Source: an uncultured Oscillospiraceae bacterium
GTDB lineage: Bacteria > Bacillota > Clostridia > Oscillospirales > Oscillospiraceae
Assembly (NCBI GenBank): GCA_934546725.1
Contig: CAKTED010000013.1
Span: forward strand, 1 to 14,073
Direction of reading: 5' to 3'
Length of the DNA stretch: 14,073 nt
Position numbers and translations under genes: made by a program. This document shows, one piece after another, positions 8,201 through 14,073 of this stretch; the stretch's first letter is position 1; each line of letters starts with the position of its first letter. Below the pieces are notes generated by a model, which had not been told where the DNA came from, did not search any database, and worked only from the letters and a program-made list of their open reading frames with translations.

Positions 8201-9224
8201 CCCCACCATGATAAAATACCTCGAGGAATACACCGGAGTGGACGCAAAGAGCATCCCGCTCGATGATCCGGAGACGATGCGCCTTTTCATAACGCCCGAG
8301 GCGCTGGGCATCCCGGAGGGAGACCCCATCATAGGCCGCACCGGCTCCATAGCCGTGCCGGAATTTGGCACGAAGTTCACGCGCGAAATGCTGGCGGACA
8401 CGCAGCCGAGGAAGTTTTCAACGCTGGTGCGCCTTTCCGGCTTCTCGCACGGAACGGACGTATGGCTCGGAAACGCAAAGGACCTTATCACGAGCAAAAC
8501 CGCCACCGTTGACCAGGCCATCGGCTGCCGCGACGACATCATGATCTACCTCATAAGCTGCGGCGTTCCGCCCAAGGACTCCTTCAGCATTATGGAAAAG
8601 GTGCGAAAGGGCAAGGGTCTTGCCCCGGAGTACGAGGCCGAGATGCGCGAGCACAACGTCCCGGACTGGTATATAGACTCCTGCAAAAAGATAAAGTACC
8701 TCTTCCCGAAGGCGCACGCCGTGGCCTACGTTACGATGGCCGTGCGCATAGCGTGGTTCAAGGTACACCGCCCGATAGCGTTCTACTGCGCCTACTTCAG
8801 CGTTCGCGCCCCTGCGTTTGATCTTGAGATAATGTCCGCGGGCATTGAGCGCGTGAGGATGAAGATACATGAGATCGAGGCGAAGCAGGACGCCAAGCAG
8901 GCGGAGAAGGACCTTCTCACGGCGCTGGAGGTAACGTACGAAATGTACCTGCGCGGCTTTGAGTTTGCGCCCGTGGATCTCTACCGCAGCGAGGCGACGA
9001 AGTTCAAAATAGACGGCGACCGCCTTATCCCTCCCTTTACCGCCATTGCCGGACTCGGCGAGAGCGCCGCGCTGGACATTGTGGCGCACAGGGACCGGCG
9101 CTTCCTCTCCATTGAGGAATTTTCCGAGGCCTGCCCGAAGGTGTCGAAGACGCACATAGAGCAGCTGAAGGCCGCCGGAGCCTTTGGCGACATTCCGGAC
9201 ACGGCGCAGATATCGCTTTTTTAA
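5277..9224 (+). CDS. polC: DNA polymerase III alpha subunit, Gram-positive PolC type
   Basis: Replicative polymerase with built-in proofreading. Domain order along 1315 residues: N-terminal and OB-fold region (about 1-205); PHP domain start with VELHLHSRYS (about 214-223) and ALTDHG; an inserted DEDDh exonuclease (about 298-465) with FDLETTG (Asp305, Glu307), VVAHNADFD and HHRASDDA; PHP second part ending near VATGDVHFLEPE (about 613-624); LVGSRGSVGSS; a zinc-knuckle CPKC...CPVC (about 790-820); polymerase catalytic PDIDLNF (about 842-848); TTGQHPGG (about 915); and a helix-hairpin-helix/C-terminal region ending in a beta-clamp-like QISLF. It is somewhat shorter than the B. subtilis protein (about 1437), mainly in the N-terminal region. 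AGGAG lies 5 bases before the start. All catalytic blocks look intact. Confidence 0.97.
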   Translation: MNEKVTFREMISCCRSDDGLFSILDRANVLSVHVDRKTASMRLKIEFPETPAPVIVGLIEEGVARELEIPKVTVEAFISEAAAKKNAPETKLPRMLTGKKIIGEPIPISELTVETGRCVVRGEVFGRELREVRNGTAKILDFNVTDYGGSLRVSKFLRGEEDGAYEAIEDGMYITIQGMVSYNRWHGDISMEPTNVRQDEKPVRRDKYDGEKRVELHLHSRYSSLDALTDISAAVKTAAKWGHKAIALTDHGVAQGFPELCSAGKKYGIKVIYGVEGYYINDIDDRVVVHGDGKFPLDGEFVAFDLETTGLSAENDRITEIGAVIIKDGKETARFQSFVDPGRSIPFEVTKLTGIRDSDVRGAPCEAEAVGEFLKFVAGRPVVAHNADFDTAFISNACARMGVEYDLTSLDTLVLAQNLLPELKKFSLDTVANYLSLPDFNHHRASDDALTCGLLLPHFFRKLKELGVERVEEINDAMRPIRHTGGSARRQPKHIIILVKEQQGIRNLYEIISRAHLEHFKKFPIIPKSLLMRLREGLIIGSACEAGEIFRAVTAGKSMRELKRLGEFYDFFEIQPLCNNAFMVRNGSARDEEQLRDYNRRVVALADELGCPVVATGDVHFLEPEHEIFRRILLASKFPDADNPLPLYLKTTDEMIEEFSYLGRDRAYEVVVKNPNLIADMCQEVAPLPTGLFAPKIERSAEQLQELVNTKLHALYGENPPELITKRLETELGGIIGRKYDVIYMSAQKLVAKSLAAGYLVGSRGSVGSSLVAFMSGITEVNSLPAHYRCPKCKHTDFEAGKGYGCGVDMPDAVCPVCGTQYAKEGFDIPFETFLGFAGDKVPDIDLNFSGEYQARAHKDTIDLFGESHVFRAGTIGTIAEKTAYGYVKKYLEERGMRVSKVEEGRLAAGFTGVKRTTGQHPGGLVVIPQDHEIYDFCPVQHPADDPDTDIITTHFEYHSMESNLLKLDMLGHDDPTMIKYLEEYTGVDAKSIPLDDPETMRLFITPEALGIPEGDPIIGRTGSIAVPEFGTKFTREMLADTQPRKFSTLVRLSGFSHGTDVWLGNAKDLITSKTATVDQAIGCRDDIMIYLISCGVPPKDSFSIMEKVRKGKGLAPEYEAEMREHNVPDWYIDSCKKIKYLFPKAHAVAYVTMAVRIAWFKVHRPIAFYCAYFSVRAPAFDLEIMSAGIERVRMKIHEIEAKQDAKQAEKDLLTALEVTYEMYLRGFEFAPVDLYRSEATKFKIDGDRLIPPFTAIAGLGESAALDIVAHRDRRFLSIEEFSEACPKVSKTHIEQLKAAGAFGDIPDTAQISLF

Positions 9225-9249
9225 AAACATTATCGAAAGGTGAATGATC

Positions 9250-10179
9250 ATGGGCAATACGCTGTATATTGTCGTGCCCTGCTATAATGAGCGGGATGCG
9301 CTGCCGCTTTCCGCGCCGCTGCTGCTCGATAAGCTCTCCTCGCTCGTCGGCGCGGGGCTTGCGGGCGAGGACAGCCGCATCCTGCTTGTGGACGACGGCT
9401 CGCGCGACGAGACCTGGAGCATAATAGAGCGGCTGCACGAGGGCGACGCGCGCTTTCTCGGCCTGCGCCTGAGCCGCAATCGCGGCCACCAGAGAGCGCT
9501 TTGGGCCGGACTTGAATACGCCTCGGCTCATGCCGACGCCTCCATCTCCATAGACGCCGACCTTCAGGACGATCTCTCCGCCATGGACGAGATGATGAAG
9601 CATTTCGCCGGGGGCTGCGACGTTGTTTACGGCGTGCGCTCAAAGCGGGAGAAGGATTCGTTCCTCAAGCGCTTCACCGCCGAGGGGTACTATAAGGTCA
9701 TCGCCGCGATGGGCGGCGAGGTGGTTTTCAATCACGCGGACTACCGGCTTTTGAGCCGCCGCGCAATGCAGGCGCTCATGACGTACCCGGAGCGCGACAT
9801 CTTCCTGCGCGGCATGGTGCCGATGCTCGGCTTCAAAACCGCGCGCGTGGAGTACGAGCGCGGCGTTCGCAACGCGGGCGAAAGCAAATATACACTGAAG
9901 AAAATGCTCACGCTTGCGCTTGACGGCGTCATCTCCCTCTCCGTGCGCCCGATCCGCTTCATCACCGGGCTTGGCGCGCTGCTGCTCGCGGCCGCGCTTG
10001 TAACGCTCATCGTTTTTGCCTGCACGGGCGTTTCCGCAGCCGCCGTGGCCGCCGTTTCCGCCTGGGGCGCGGCGGGTCTTGTTCTGACCGCGCTCGGCGT
10101 TTTGGGCGAGTATATCGGCCATATTTACGACGAGGTCAAGGCAAGGCCACGATATTTTATTATGGATATTCTCGAATGA
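9250..10179 (+). CDS. GT2 membrane glycosyltransferase, GtrB/DPM1-like
   Basis: Probably transfers a sugar from a nucleotide donor to undecaprenyl (polyprenyl) phosphate at the inner face of the membrane, feeding cell-envelope glycosylation; the sugar cannot be read from sequence. Counting from the upstream ATG at 9244, it has VVPCYNE (10-16), VDDGS (49-53), DADLQDD (104-110, the DXD-type metal site), a DYRLLSRRA segment (166-174) typical of the DPM1/GtrB group, and two C-terminal hydrophobic helices (about 238-261 and 265-290). AAAGG at 9236-9240 gives 9 bases to ATG 9250 but only 3 to ATG 9244, so 9250 is preferred. The ATG at 9250 is 25 bases after the polC stop with no terminator between, so it is probably co-transcribed. 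A strong terminator follows. Confidence 0.85.
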   Translation: MGNTLYIVVPCYNERDALPLSAPLLLDKLSSLVGAGLAGEDSRILLVDDGSRDETWSIIERLHEGDARFLGLRLSRNRGHQRALWAGLEYASAHADASISIDADLQDDLSAMDEMMKHFAGGCDVVYGVRSKREKDSFLKRFTAEGYYKVIAAMGGEVVFNHADYRLLSRRAMQALMTYPERDIFLRGMVPMLGFKTARVEYERGVRNAGESKYTLKKMLTLALDGVISLSVRPIRFITGLGALLLAAALVTLIVFACTGVSAAAVAAVSAWGAAGLVLTALGVLGEYIGHIYDEVKARPRYFIMDILE

Positions 10180-10199
10180 TACTCATATGCTGATGAAAT

Positions 10200-10231
10200 G
10201 CCGCCCTGTTTTTTACAGGGCGGCGTTTTTT
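10200..10231 (+). terminator. Intrinsic terminator after the glycosyltransferase
   Basis: Perfect 10-base stem: GCCGCCCTGT (10200-10209) with ACAGGGCGGC (10215-10224), loop TTTTT, followed by G and six T. It closes the cdsA-to-glycosyltransferase transcription block. Confidence 0.95.
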
Positions 10232-10240
10232 GCTGTTCGC

Positions 10241-10326
10241 AGACGCGGAAGGGTCGCCATTTCCGTCCTTCAGAGGCCGCAGGCCGTGGAATCCCCCGGT
10301 CAGGGGCACACGCCCAACCGTGGACG
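10241..10326 (+). repeat. Partial repeat copy C (left half only)
   Basis: Flank AGACGCGGAAG, then CGTCCTTCAGAGG (10264), hairpin GGCC-GCA-GGCC, GTGGAATCCCCC (ending 10297), CAGGGGCACACGCC and CCGTGGACG (ending 10326). It matches the left half in array A including the rare CAGGGGCACACGCCCAACC linker, but has no right half. It lies between a terminator and a promoter. Confidence 0.75.
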
Positions 10327-10359
10327 AAAAATGCCAAAAATTTTATCCCCCCTCCCGGC

Positions 10360-10388
10360 TTGTGAGGGCAAAAAACAACGTGTATAAT
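10360..10388 (+). promoter_or_regulatory. Promoter of the FecCD-type importer operon
   Basis: TTGTGA (10360-10365), 17-base spacer, TATAAT (10383-10388), with an A/T-rich stretch just upstream (10327-10346). The predicted start near 10395 leaves a leader of only about 35 bases. That is too short for a cobalamin riboswitch, and no recognisable Fur or DtxR palindrome overlaps the promoter. Confidence 0.75.
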
Positions 10389-10429
10389 AGCGCCATCAGA
10401 GCAAACCGCTGCTCCTGGGAGGGCAAAAA

Positions 10430-11497
10430 ATGGGCTTTATAAAGAAAAACTTCAACCGCGAAACGCCGAACATGGCACTTATCATCATCCTGCTTGCCAT
10501 CGCGGCGCTGGCGACGCTTATCCTCGCCGTAGGTCTCGGCCCCGTAAGCGTCGCACCGGGGACGACGGCCAAAATTCTTCTCAGCCGCCTGCCTCTCATT
10601 GGCAATCACATTCCGCAGACCTGGGAGCAGCTTGATTACAACATCGTCATCGGTCTGCGGCTGCCGCGCGTATGTCTCGGCCTCGTGGTGGGGGCATCGC
10701 TGGCAGTATGCGGCGTTGCGATGCAGGCGCTCGTGAGAAACCAGCTTGCCGACCCCTTCATCCTCGGCGTATCCTCCGGCTCGGCGGCCTTCGCCACGCT
10801 TGGGATGCTTTTCGGTGCGTTCTCCTTCCTCGGGACGTACTCGCTTTCCATCAGCGCCTTTATCGGCGCGGCGGTCACGATAATTTTCGTCTACGTTCTC
10901 TCCCGGGTTCGCGGCAGGGTGAACATAACCCAGCTGCTGCTCTCCGGCGTTGCGATATCCATGATAATGGACGGCATAACGAGCATCATAAAGCTCAGCG
11001 CGCCGAATGCTCTCGGCCTGCATAACGCGGAGTTCTGGATGTCCGGCAGTCTCGCGGGCGCAAAGTGGGCGTATCTGACCATCCCGCTGGTCGTTCTGCT
11101 GCTGTGCATGTTCATCCTTATGATAAACTATCGCGGGCTGAATCTGCTGATGCTGGGCGACGACAGCGCCGGTGCTCTCGGCGTGAACGTGCCGCGGCTG
11201 CAAAAGCTGCTCATCCTCGTTTCCTCGCTCATGGCAGGAGCCACCATCGCCGTGAGCGGAACGATAGGCTTCGTCGGCCTGATGGTTCCGCATTTCACCC
11301 GCCTGCTCGTTGGCGGCGACCACCGCAAGGTTCTGCCCATTTCCGCGCTGCTCGGCGGCATCCTCGTCGTATGGGTGGACGTGGCGGCAAGGATGCTCAT
11401 TGCCCCGGAGGAGCTGCCCGTGGGTGTACTCACGGCGGTTATCGGCGGACCGATATTCATATTCCTGCTCAAGCGCAGCACGGGAGCTAAAAAGTGA
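10430..11497 (+). CDS. FecCD/BtuC-family ABC importer permease
   Basis: Membrane subunit of an importer for iron-siderophore, heme or cobalamin-like substrates. The 355 residues form about ten hydrophobic segments after a short basic start (MGFIKKNFNR). Family motifs are GLRLPR (75-80), the MQALVRNQLADPFILGVSSG stretch (98-117) and, near the C-terminus, GTIGFVGLMVPHFTRLLVG followed by GGDHR, the region that contacts the ATPase. GGGAGGG lies 6 bases before the ATG. The single permease gene implies a homodimer. Its stop overlaps the ribosome binding site of the next gene. Substrate cannot be decided from sequence. Confidence 0.93.
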   Translation: MGFIKKNFNRETPNMALIIILLAIAALATLILAVGLGPVSVAPGTTAKILLSRLPLIGNHIPQTWEQLDYNIVIGLRLPRVCLGLVVGASLAVCGVAMQALVRNQLADPFILGVSSGSAAFATLGMLFGAFSFLGTYSLSISAFIGAAVTIIFVYVLSRVRGRVNITQLLLSGVAISMIMDGITSIIKLSAPNALGLHNAEFWMSGSLAGAKWAYLTIPLVVLLLCMFILMINYRGLNLLMLGDDSAGALGVNVPRLQKLLILVSSLMAGATIAVSGTIGFVGLMVPHFTRLLVGGDHRKVLPISALLGGILVVWVDVAARMLIAPEELPVGVLTAVIGGPIFIFLLKRSTGAKK

Positions 11498-11508
11498 GGG
11501 GCAATAAG

Positions 11509-12282
11509 ATGAGAATGAAAATAAACAGCCTTACGTTTTCCTACGGCGAGGCCGACGCCGTGAACGGCGTCAGTCTTCAGGTGAACGCGGGCGAATTCGT
11601 CGGCCTTATCGGCCCGAACGGCAGCGGCAAATCCACCGTGCTGAAAAATATTTACCGCGCGCTCACGCCGGATTCCGGCCGCATTGAGCTTGACGGCGAG
11701 GATCTGCTCGCCATGAGCCACAAAAAGGCGGCACGGAAGCTCGCCGTGGTCGGGCAGGAAAACGAGGTCCCGTTCGACTTCACCGTGGAGGAGATCGTTT
11801 CCATGGGCCGCAGCCCGCACAAGCGGCTGTTTGACATGGATACCGCAGAGGACAGGCAGATCGTTCACCACTCGCTCGAGCACCTGGGCATAACGGAGCT
11901 TGCCAGGCGCAGCTACCTCTATCTCTCCGGCGGCGAGAAGCAGCGCGTTATGATAGCCCGCGCCATTGCTCAGGGCAGCGACTTTTATATTCTCGACGAG
12001 CCCACCAATCACTTGGACATAAGCTATCAGATGCAGATATTCGACTTTATAAAGCGCCTTCACGTCACGGTGCTCTCCGCGATACACGACCTGAACATGG
12101 CCGCGCTGTACTGCGACAGACTGTATGTTCTCAAAAACGGCAGGATAGTGCTCTCCGGTACGCCGGAGGAGGTGCTGACGCCGGAGAACATATATGACGT
12201 TTACGGCGTTCGCTGCTCCGTGGCCATCCACCCGATGACCGGAAAGCCAGACATAACCTTCCTCCCCGCAAGCGTGGGATAA
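11509..12282 (+). CDS. FecE/BtuD-family ABC importer ATPase
   Basis: Energises the importer. From the ATG at 11509 (about 257 residues): Walker A GPNGSGKST (35-43), a Q-loop in VVGQENEVPF, the ABC signature LSGGEKQRV (139-147), Walker B FYILDEPTNHLD with Asp163 and Glu164, and the H-loop in SAIHDLN. Start choice: an in-frame GTG at 11494 would overlap the permease stop, but GAGGGG (11496-11501) is spaced 7 bases from ATG 11509, so 11509 is preferred. The tight spacing suggests translational coupling. Confidence 0.93.
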   Translation: MRMKINSLTFSYGEADAVNGVSLQVNAGEFVGLIGPNGSGKSTVLKNIYRALTPDSGRIELDGEDLLAMSHKKAARKLAVVGQENEVPFDFTVEEIVSMGRSPHKRLFDMDTAEDRQIVHHSLEHLGITELARRSYLYLSGGEKQRVMIARAIAQGSDFYILDEPTNHLDISYQMQIFDFIKRLHVTVLSAIHDLNMAALYCDRLYVLKNGRIVLSGTPEEVLTPENIYDVYGVRCSVAIHPMTGKPDITFLPASVG

Positions 12283-12315
12283 AAATACAGCATATAAGCA
12301 TAAAGGAGAAATATT

Positions 12316-13323
12316 ATGAAATTTACCGCAAAAAAGCTTTCCGCGCTGCTGCTCGCGGCCTCGTTAAGTCTTTCCCTCGCCGCCTGCAGAGGGAACAACA
12401 CGCCGGCGAAGCCCTCCGCAAGCACTGCCGCAAGCTCCACACCCGCGCAGGAGGCCGATACCGCCGCGTATCCCATGACGTTTGATAACTATGGCCGCGA
12501 GGTCACGGTTACGCAGCGTCCCACGAAGGTGCTCACGCTCGGGCCGAACTGCACGGAGCTTTTCGCCGCGCTCGGCCTTGAGGAGCTCGTTATCGGCCGC
12601 TCGCTCATAAATCACAGCCGCGGCCCGCTCGACGAATACGCCGACGCGGTGAACAATATCCCGCAGCTCAATTACGGCTCCGCCACCCGCGAGGCAATAA
12701 TATCCAGCGGTGCGGACTTCATCTACGCTCTCGACTGGGAGATCGGCGACGAGGGCTGCAACATCGACGAGGTCGAGGGTTACGGAATGACCGTTTATGT
12801 AAACTCGGCAACGACGCTTGATGAGATTTACCAGGAAATTTTCGACCTTGGTAAAATATTTGGCGTAGAGGATCGCGCGGAGGCCTTTGTTGCCGACCAG
12901 AAGGCGCGCATTCAGGCCGTTCAGGATAAGCTGGCGGACGCCGAGCCCGTCAACGTGCTTGTCTACGACAGCGGAAACGACGGCGTTTTCACCTGCTCCG
13001 GCACGAATTTTGAGTCTCTCCTTGTCGGACTGGCGGGCGGCAGGAACATCTTCGACGACCTGAGCGAAAAGCAGTGGGTCACCGTAAGCTATGAAGAGGT
13101 CCTCGCCCGCAAGCCCGATGTTATCCTCATCCACGACTACGATTCCCCCTCCGTCGAGGCAAAGATTGAGGAAATAAAGAGTAATCCCACGCTCTCTCAG
13201 CTCGACTGCGTGAAAAATGAGCGCTTTGCCACGATAACGCTCGAAAGCGTCCTCCCCGGCGACCGCATGGCCTACGCCGTCGAGAGCATGGCCAGGGAGT
13301 TTTACCCCGAGCTGTTTGACTGA
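12316..13323 (+). CDS. Substrate-binding lipoprotein of the FecCD-type importer (FepB/BtuF-like)
   Basis: Captures the substrate outside the cell and delivers it to the permease. The 335-residue product has a lysine-containing N-terminus, a hydrophobic core and the lipobox LAAC with Cys24. A Ser/Thr/Ala/Pro linker (to about residue 48) precedes a periplasmic-binding fold typical of the iron-complex/cobalamin class: FDNYGREVTV, RPTKVLTLGPNCTELFAALG, DFIYALDWE, a helical connector, then VNVLVYDSGNDGVF and KPDVILIHDY. AAAGGAG lies 7 bases before the ATG and 33 bases separate it from the ATPase. Iron-siderophore, heme or cobamide are all possible. A terminator follows. Confidence 0.92.
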   Translation: MKFTAKKLSALLLAASLSLSLAACRGNNTPAKPSASTAASSTPAQEADTAAYPMTFDNYGREVTVTQRPTKVLTLGPNCTELFAALGLEELVIGRSLINHSRGPLDEYADAVNNIPQLNYGSATREAIISSGADFIYALDWEIGDEGCNIDEVEGYGMTVYVNSATTLDEIYQEIFDLGKIFGVEDRAEAFVADQKARIQAVQDKLADAEPVNVLVYDSGNDGVFTCSGTNFESLLVGLAGGRNIFDDLSEKQWVTVSYEEVLARKPDVILIHDYDSPSVEAKIEEIKSNPTLSQLDCVKNERFATITLESVLPGDRMAYAVESMAREFYPELFD

Positions 13324-13357
13324 TACCCTTTTGTATAAACTTTTTTGCCTATATATG

Positions 13358-13405
13358 AGCAGCACCGGCAGTGAATGATTCTACCACTGCCGGTGCTGCT
13401 TTTTC
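13358..13405 (+). terminator. Intrinsic terminator after the importer operon
   Basis: Perfect 16-base stem: AGCAGCACCGGCAGTG (13358-13373) with CACTGCCGGTGCTGCT (13385-13400), loop of 11 bases, then four to five T. A weaker T run at 13341-13346 lies before it. Confidence 0.93.
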
Positions 13406-13451
13406 ATGCTGTTTTGCGGAAGCTCCTGTGGACGCAGAAGCCCAAAATCTC

Positions 13452-13569
13452 CGTCATTCAGAGGCCGAAGGCCGTGGAATCCCCTATGGAGGGGCAAAAA
13501 GGTGTATTATCGTCACCCATACGAACCAACGATGGGATTCTTCGGTCGCTTCGCTCCCTCTGAATGACG
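13452..13569 (+). repeat. Complete repeat element D1 (L1 left end, R1 right end)
   Basis: The clearest full unit, 118 bases, bounded by the perfect 13-base inverted repeat CGTCATTCAGAGG (from 13452) and CCTCTGAATGACG (to 13569). Internal order: GGCC-GAA-GGCC hairpin, GTGGAATCCCC, CCCCT-ATGG-AGGGG hairpin, TCGTCACCC, GAACCAACGAT, GGGATTC, TTCGGTCGCTTCGCTCC. No target-site duplication is evident in the immediate flanks. Confidence 0.85.
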
Positions 13570-13703
13570 TGCAAGAGGTGAGTGCGGCATTGGGTGCGGC
13601 GTGGATCGTCAGCAAAGGCACGGAAAGCGCGTTACCGTGGACGCGGAAGCCAAAAGTCTCCGTCATTCAGAGGGGTACGCAGTACCCCGTGGAATCCCCT
13701 ATG
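13509..13703 (+). repeat. Long direct repeat, copy 1 (right half + spacer + left half)
   Basis: This segment recurs at 13878-14073 with an offset of 369-370 bases. The final 73 bases (13631-13703) are identical to 14001-14073. The spacer between the halves (13570-13630) is similar but has several substitutions and a one-base length change. The second copy reaches the window edge still matching. Confidence 0.85.
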
Positions 13704-13710
13704 GAGGGGC
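13661..13710 (+). repeat. Left-half repeat copy D2 (L2 hairpin)
   Basis: CGTCATTCAGAG, then GGGGTAC-GCA-GTACCCC, then GTGGAATCCCC and CCCCT-ATGG-AGGGG. It has no matching right half before the next left end at 13753. Confidence 0.8.
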
Positions 13711-13752
13711 AACGCACCCCAGCAATGGATGTGGAAAGCTCACGCCCTCCTC

Positions 13753-13857
13753 CGTCATCCCCGCGCAGCGGGGATCCACTATGGAGGGTGGAAAGGTACG
13801 ACGTCGTTACCCCGGCGGAACCATATGTGGGATTCCCGTGCAGAGCGCGAGAATGAC
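13753..13857 (+). repeat. Complete repeat element D3 (L3 left end, R2 right end)
   Basis: Begins CGTCATCCCCGCGC with hairpin CCCCGC-GCA-GCGGGG and GGATCCACTATGGAGGGTGG, where CCAC/GTGG replaces the usual CCCC/GGGG. It continues through GTCGTTACCCC and GGAACC and ends GGGATTCCCGTGCAGAGCGCGAGAATGAC (13829-13857). The right end is the R2 version also seen at 617-640. Confidence 0.78.
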
Positions 13858-13873
13858 AGCAATATTTCAGAGC

Positions 13874-13938
13874 CGTCATCGTTACCTGTACGAACCAACG
13901 ATGGGATTCTTCGGTCGCTCCGCTCCCTCTGAATGACG
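13874..13938 (+). repeat. Right-half repeat copy D4 (R1 end)
   Basis: CGTCATCGTTACC leads directly into TGTACGAACCAACGAT, GGGATTCTTCGG and CTCCCTCTGAATGACG. The left hairpin and GGAATCCCC arm are missing. ATCGTT/AACGAT form a 6-base stem. Confidence 0.78.
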
Positions 13939-14073
13939 TGCCAGGTGGTGAGGGCGGTGCGGCGTGCGGCGTGGACCGTCAGCAAAGGCATGGAACGCGC
14001 GTTACCGTGGACGCGGAAGCCAAAAGTCTCCGTCATTCAGAGGGGTACGCAGTACCCCGTGGAATCCCCTATG
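13878..14073 (+). repeat. Long direct repeat, copy 2, with left-half repeat cut by the window edge
   Basis: Second copy of the segment at 13509-13703. It includes a new left end (CGTCATTCAGAG from 14031 with the GGGGTAC-GCA-GTACCCC hairpin) that is truncated only by the window boundary. Confidence 0.83.

Larger units (their letters stand above)
13428..14073 (+). repeat. Repeat array D (continues past right edge)
   Basis: This occupies all the sequence after the terminator; no gene is supported here. It holds at least five repeat copies in plus orientation (13452-13569, 13661-13710, 13753-13857, 13874-13938, and 14031 to the edge), joined by spacers with the flank GTGGACGCGGAAG. Open frames across it translate the repeat (for example SVIQR and RHSEAEGRGIP) and are not considered genes. 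Confidence 0.88.

Noticed and set aside
10388..10429. Cobalamin riboswitch before the importer operon
   Set aside because: The leader after the promoter is only about 35 bases, far too short, and no conserved B12-box was seen.
13371..14036. Overlapping open frames of 60-161 codons in array D on both strands
   Set aside because: Translations of the repeat copies. One of them starts inside the loop of the terminator at 13358-13405. No coding signal.

Overview
The window looks like chromosomal DNA of a GC-rich Firmicute, most likely a gut-type Clostridium relative (Oscillospiraceae/Ruminococcaceae-like). The basis is a PolC-type replicative polymerase, the Firmicutes gene order cdsA-dxr-rseP-ispG-polC, lipoproteins with LAAC lipoboxes, and good Shine-Dalgarno sites. 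The genus assignment is inference from style and synteny; no marker such as rRNA is present.

Layout. (1) 1-220, minus strand: the 5' end of a lipoprotein gene that runs off the left edge. (2) 221-924: an AT-rich divergent intergenic stretch with a near-consensus sigma-A promoter reading rightward (385-413), then an array of palindromic repeats (471-846), then cdsA. (3) 925-5026: cdsA, dxr, rseP and ispG, closely packed on the plus strand (phospholipid precursor synthesis, two MEP isoprenoid steps and the site-2 protease). (4) 5027-5276: a gap holding one repeat element and an extra end copy. (5) 5277-10179: polC and, 25 bases after its stop, a GtrB/DPM1-like membrane glycosyltransferase, closed by a strong intrinsic terminator. 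(6) 10232-10429: a partial repeat copy and a clear promoter. (7) 10430-13323: a three-gene FecCD/BtuCD-type importer operon (permease, ATPase, lipoprotein binding protein), closed by a second strong terminator. (8) 13406-14073: a dense second array of the same repeats, continuing past the right edge and including a direct repeat with a period of about 370 bases.

The protein-coding content is conventional. The unusual content is the intergenic repeat family, seen at four places and never inside a gene. A unit is about 105-120 bases between ends CGTCATTCAGAGG and CCTCTGAATGACG. It carries internal GGAATCCCC / GGGGATTC arms and several small hairpins. Copies differ in hairpin sequence but often keep the pairing (GGCC-GAA-GGCC, GGGGTAC-GCA-GTACCCC, CCCCGC-GCA-GCGGGG; CCCGTT/AACGGG against ATCGTT/AACGAT). 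Ends are also exchanged between copies. This suggests a structured MITE- or REP-like family whose fold is under constraint. No transposase or other partner gene lies in the window, so how it moves or acts cannot be settled here.
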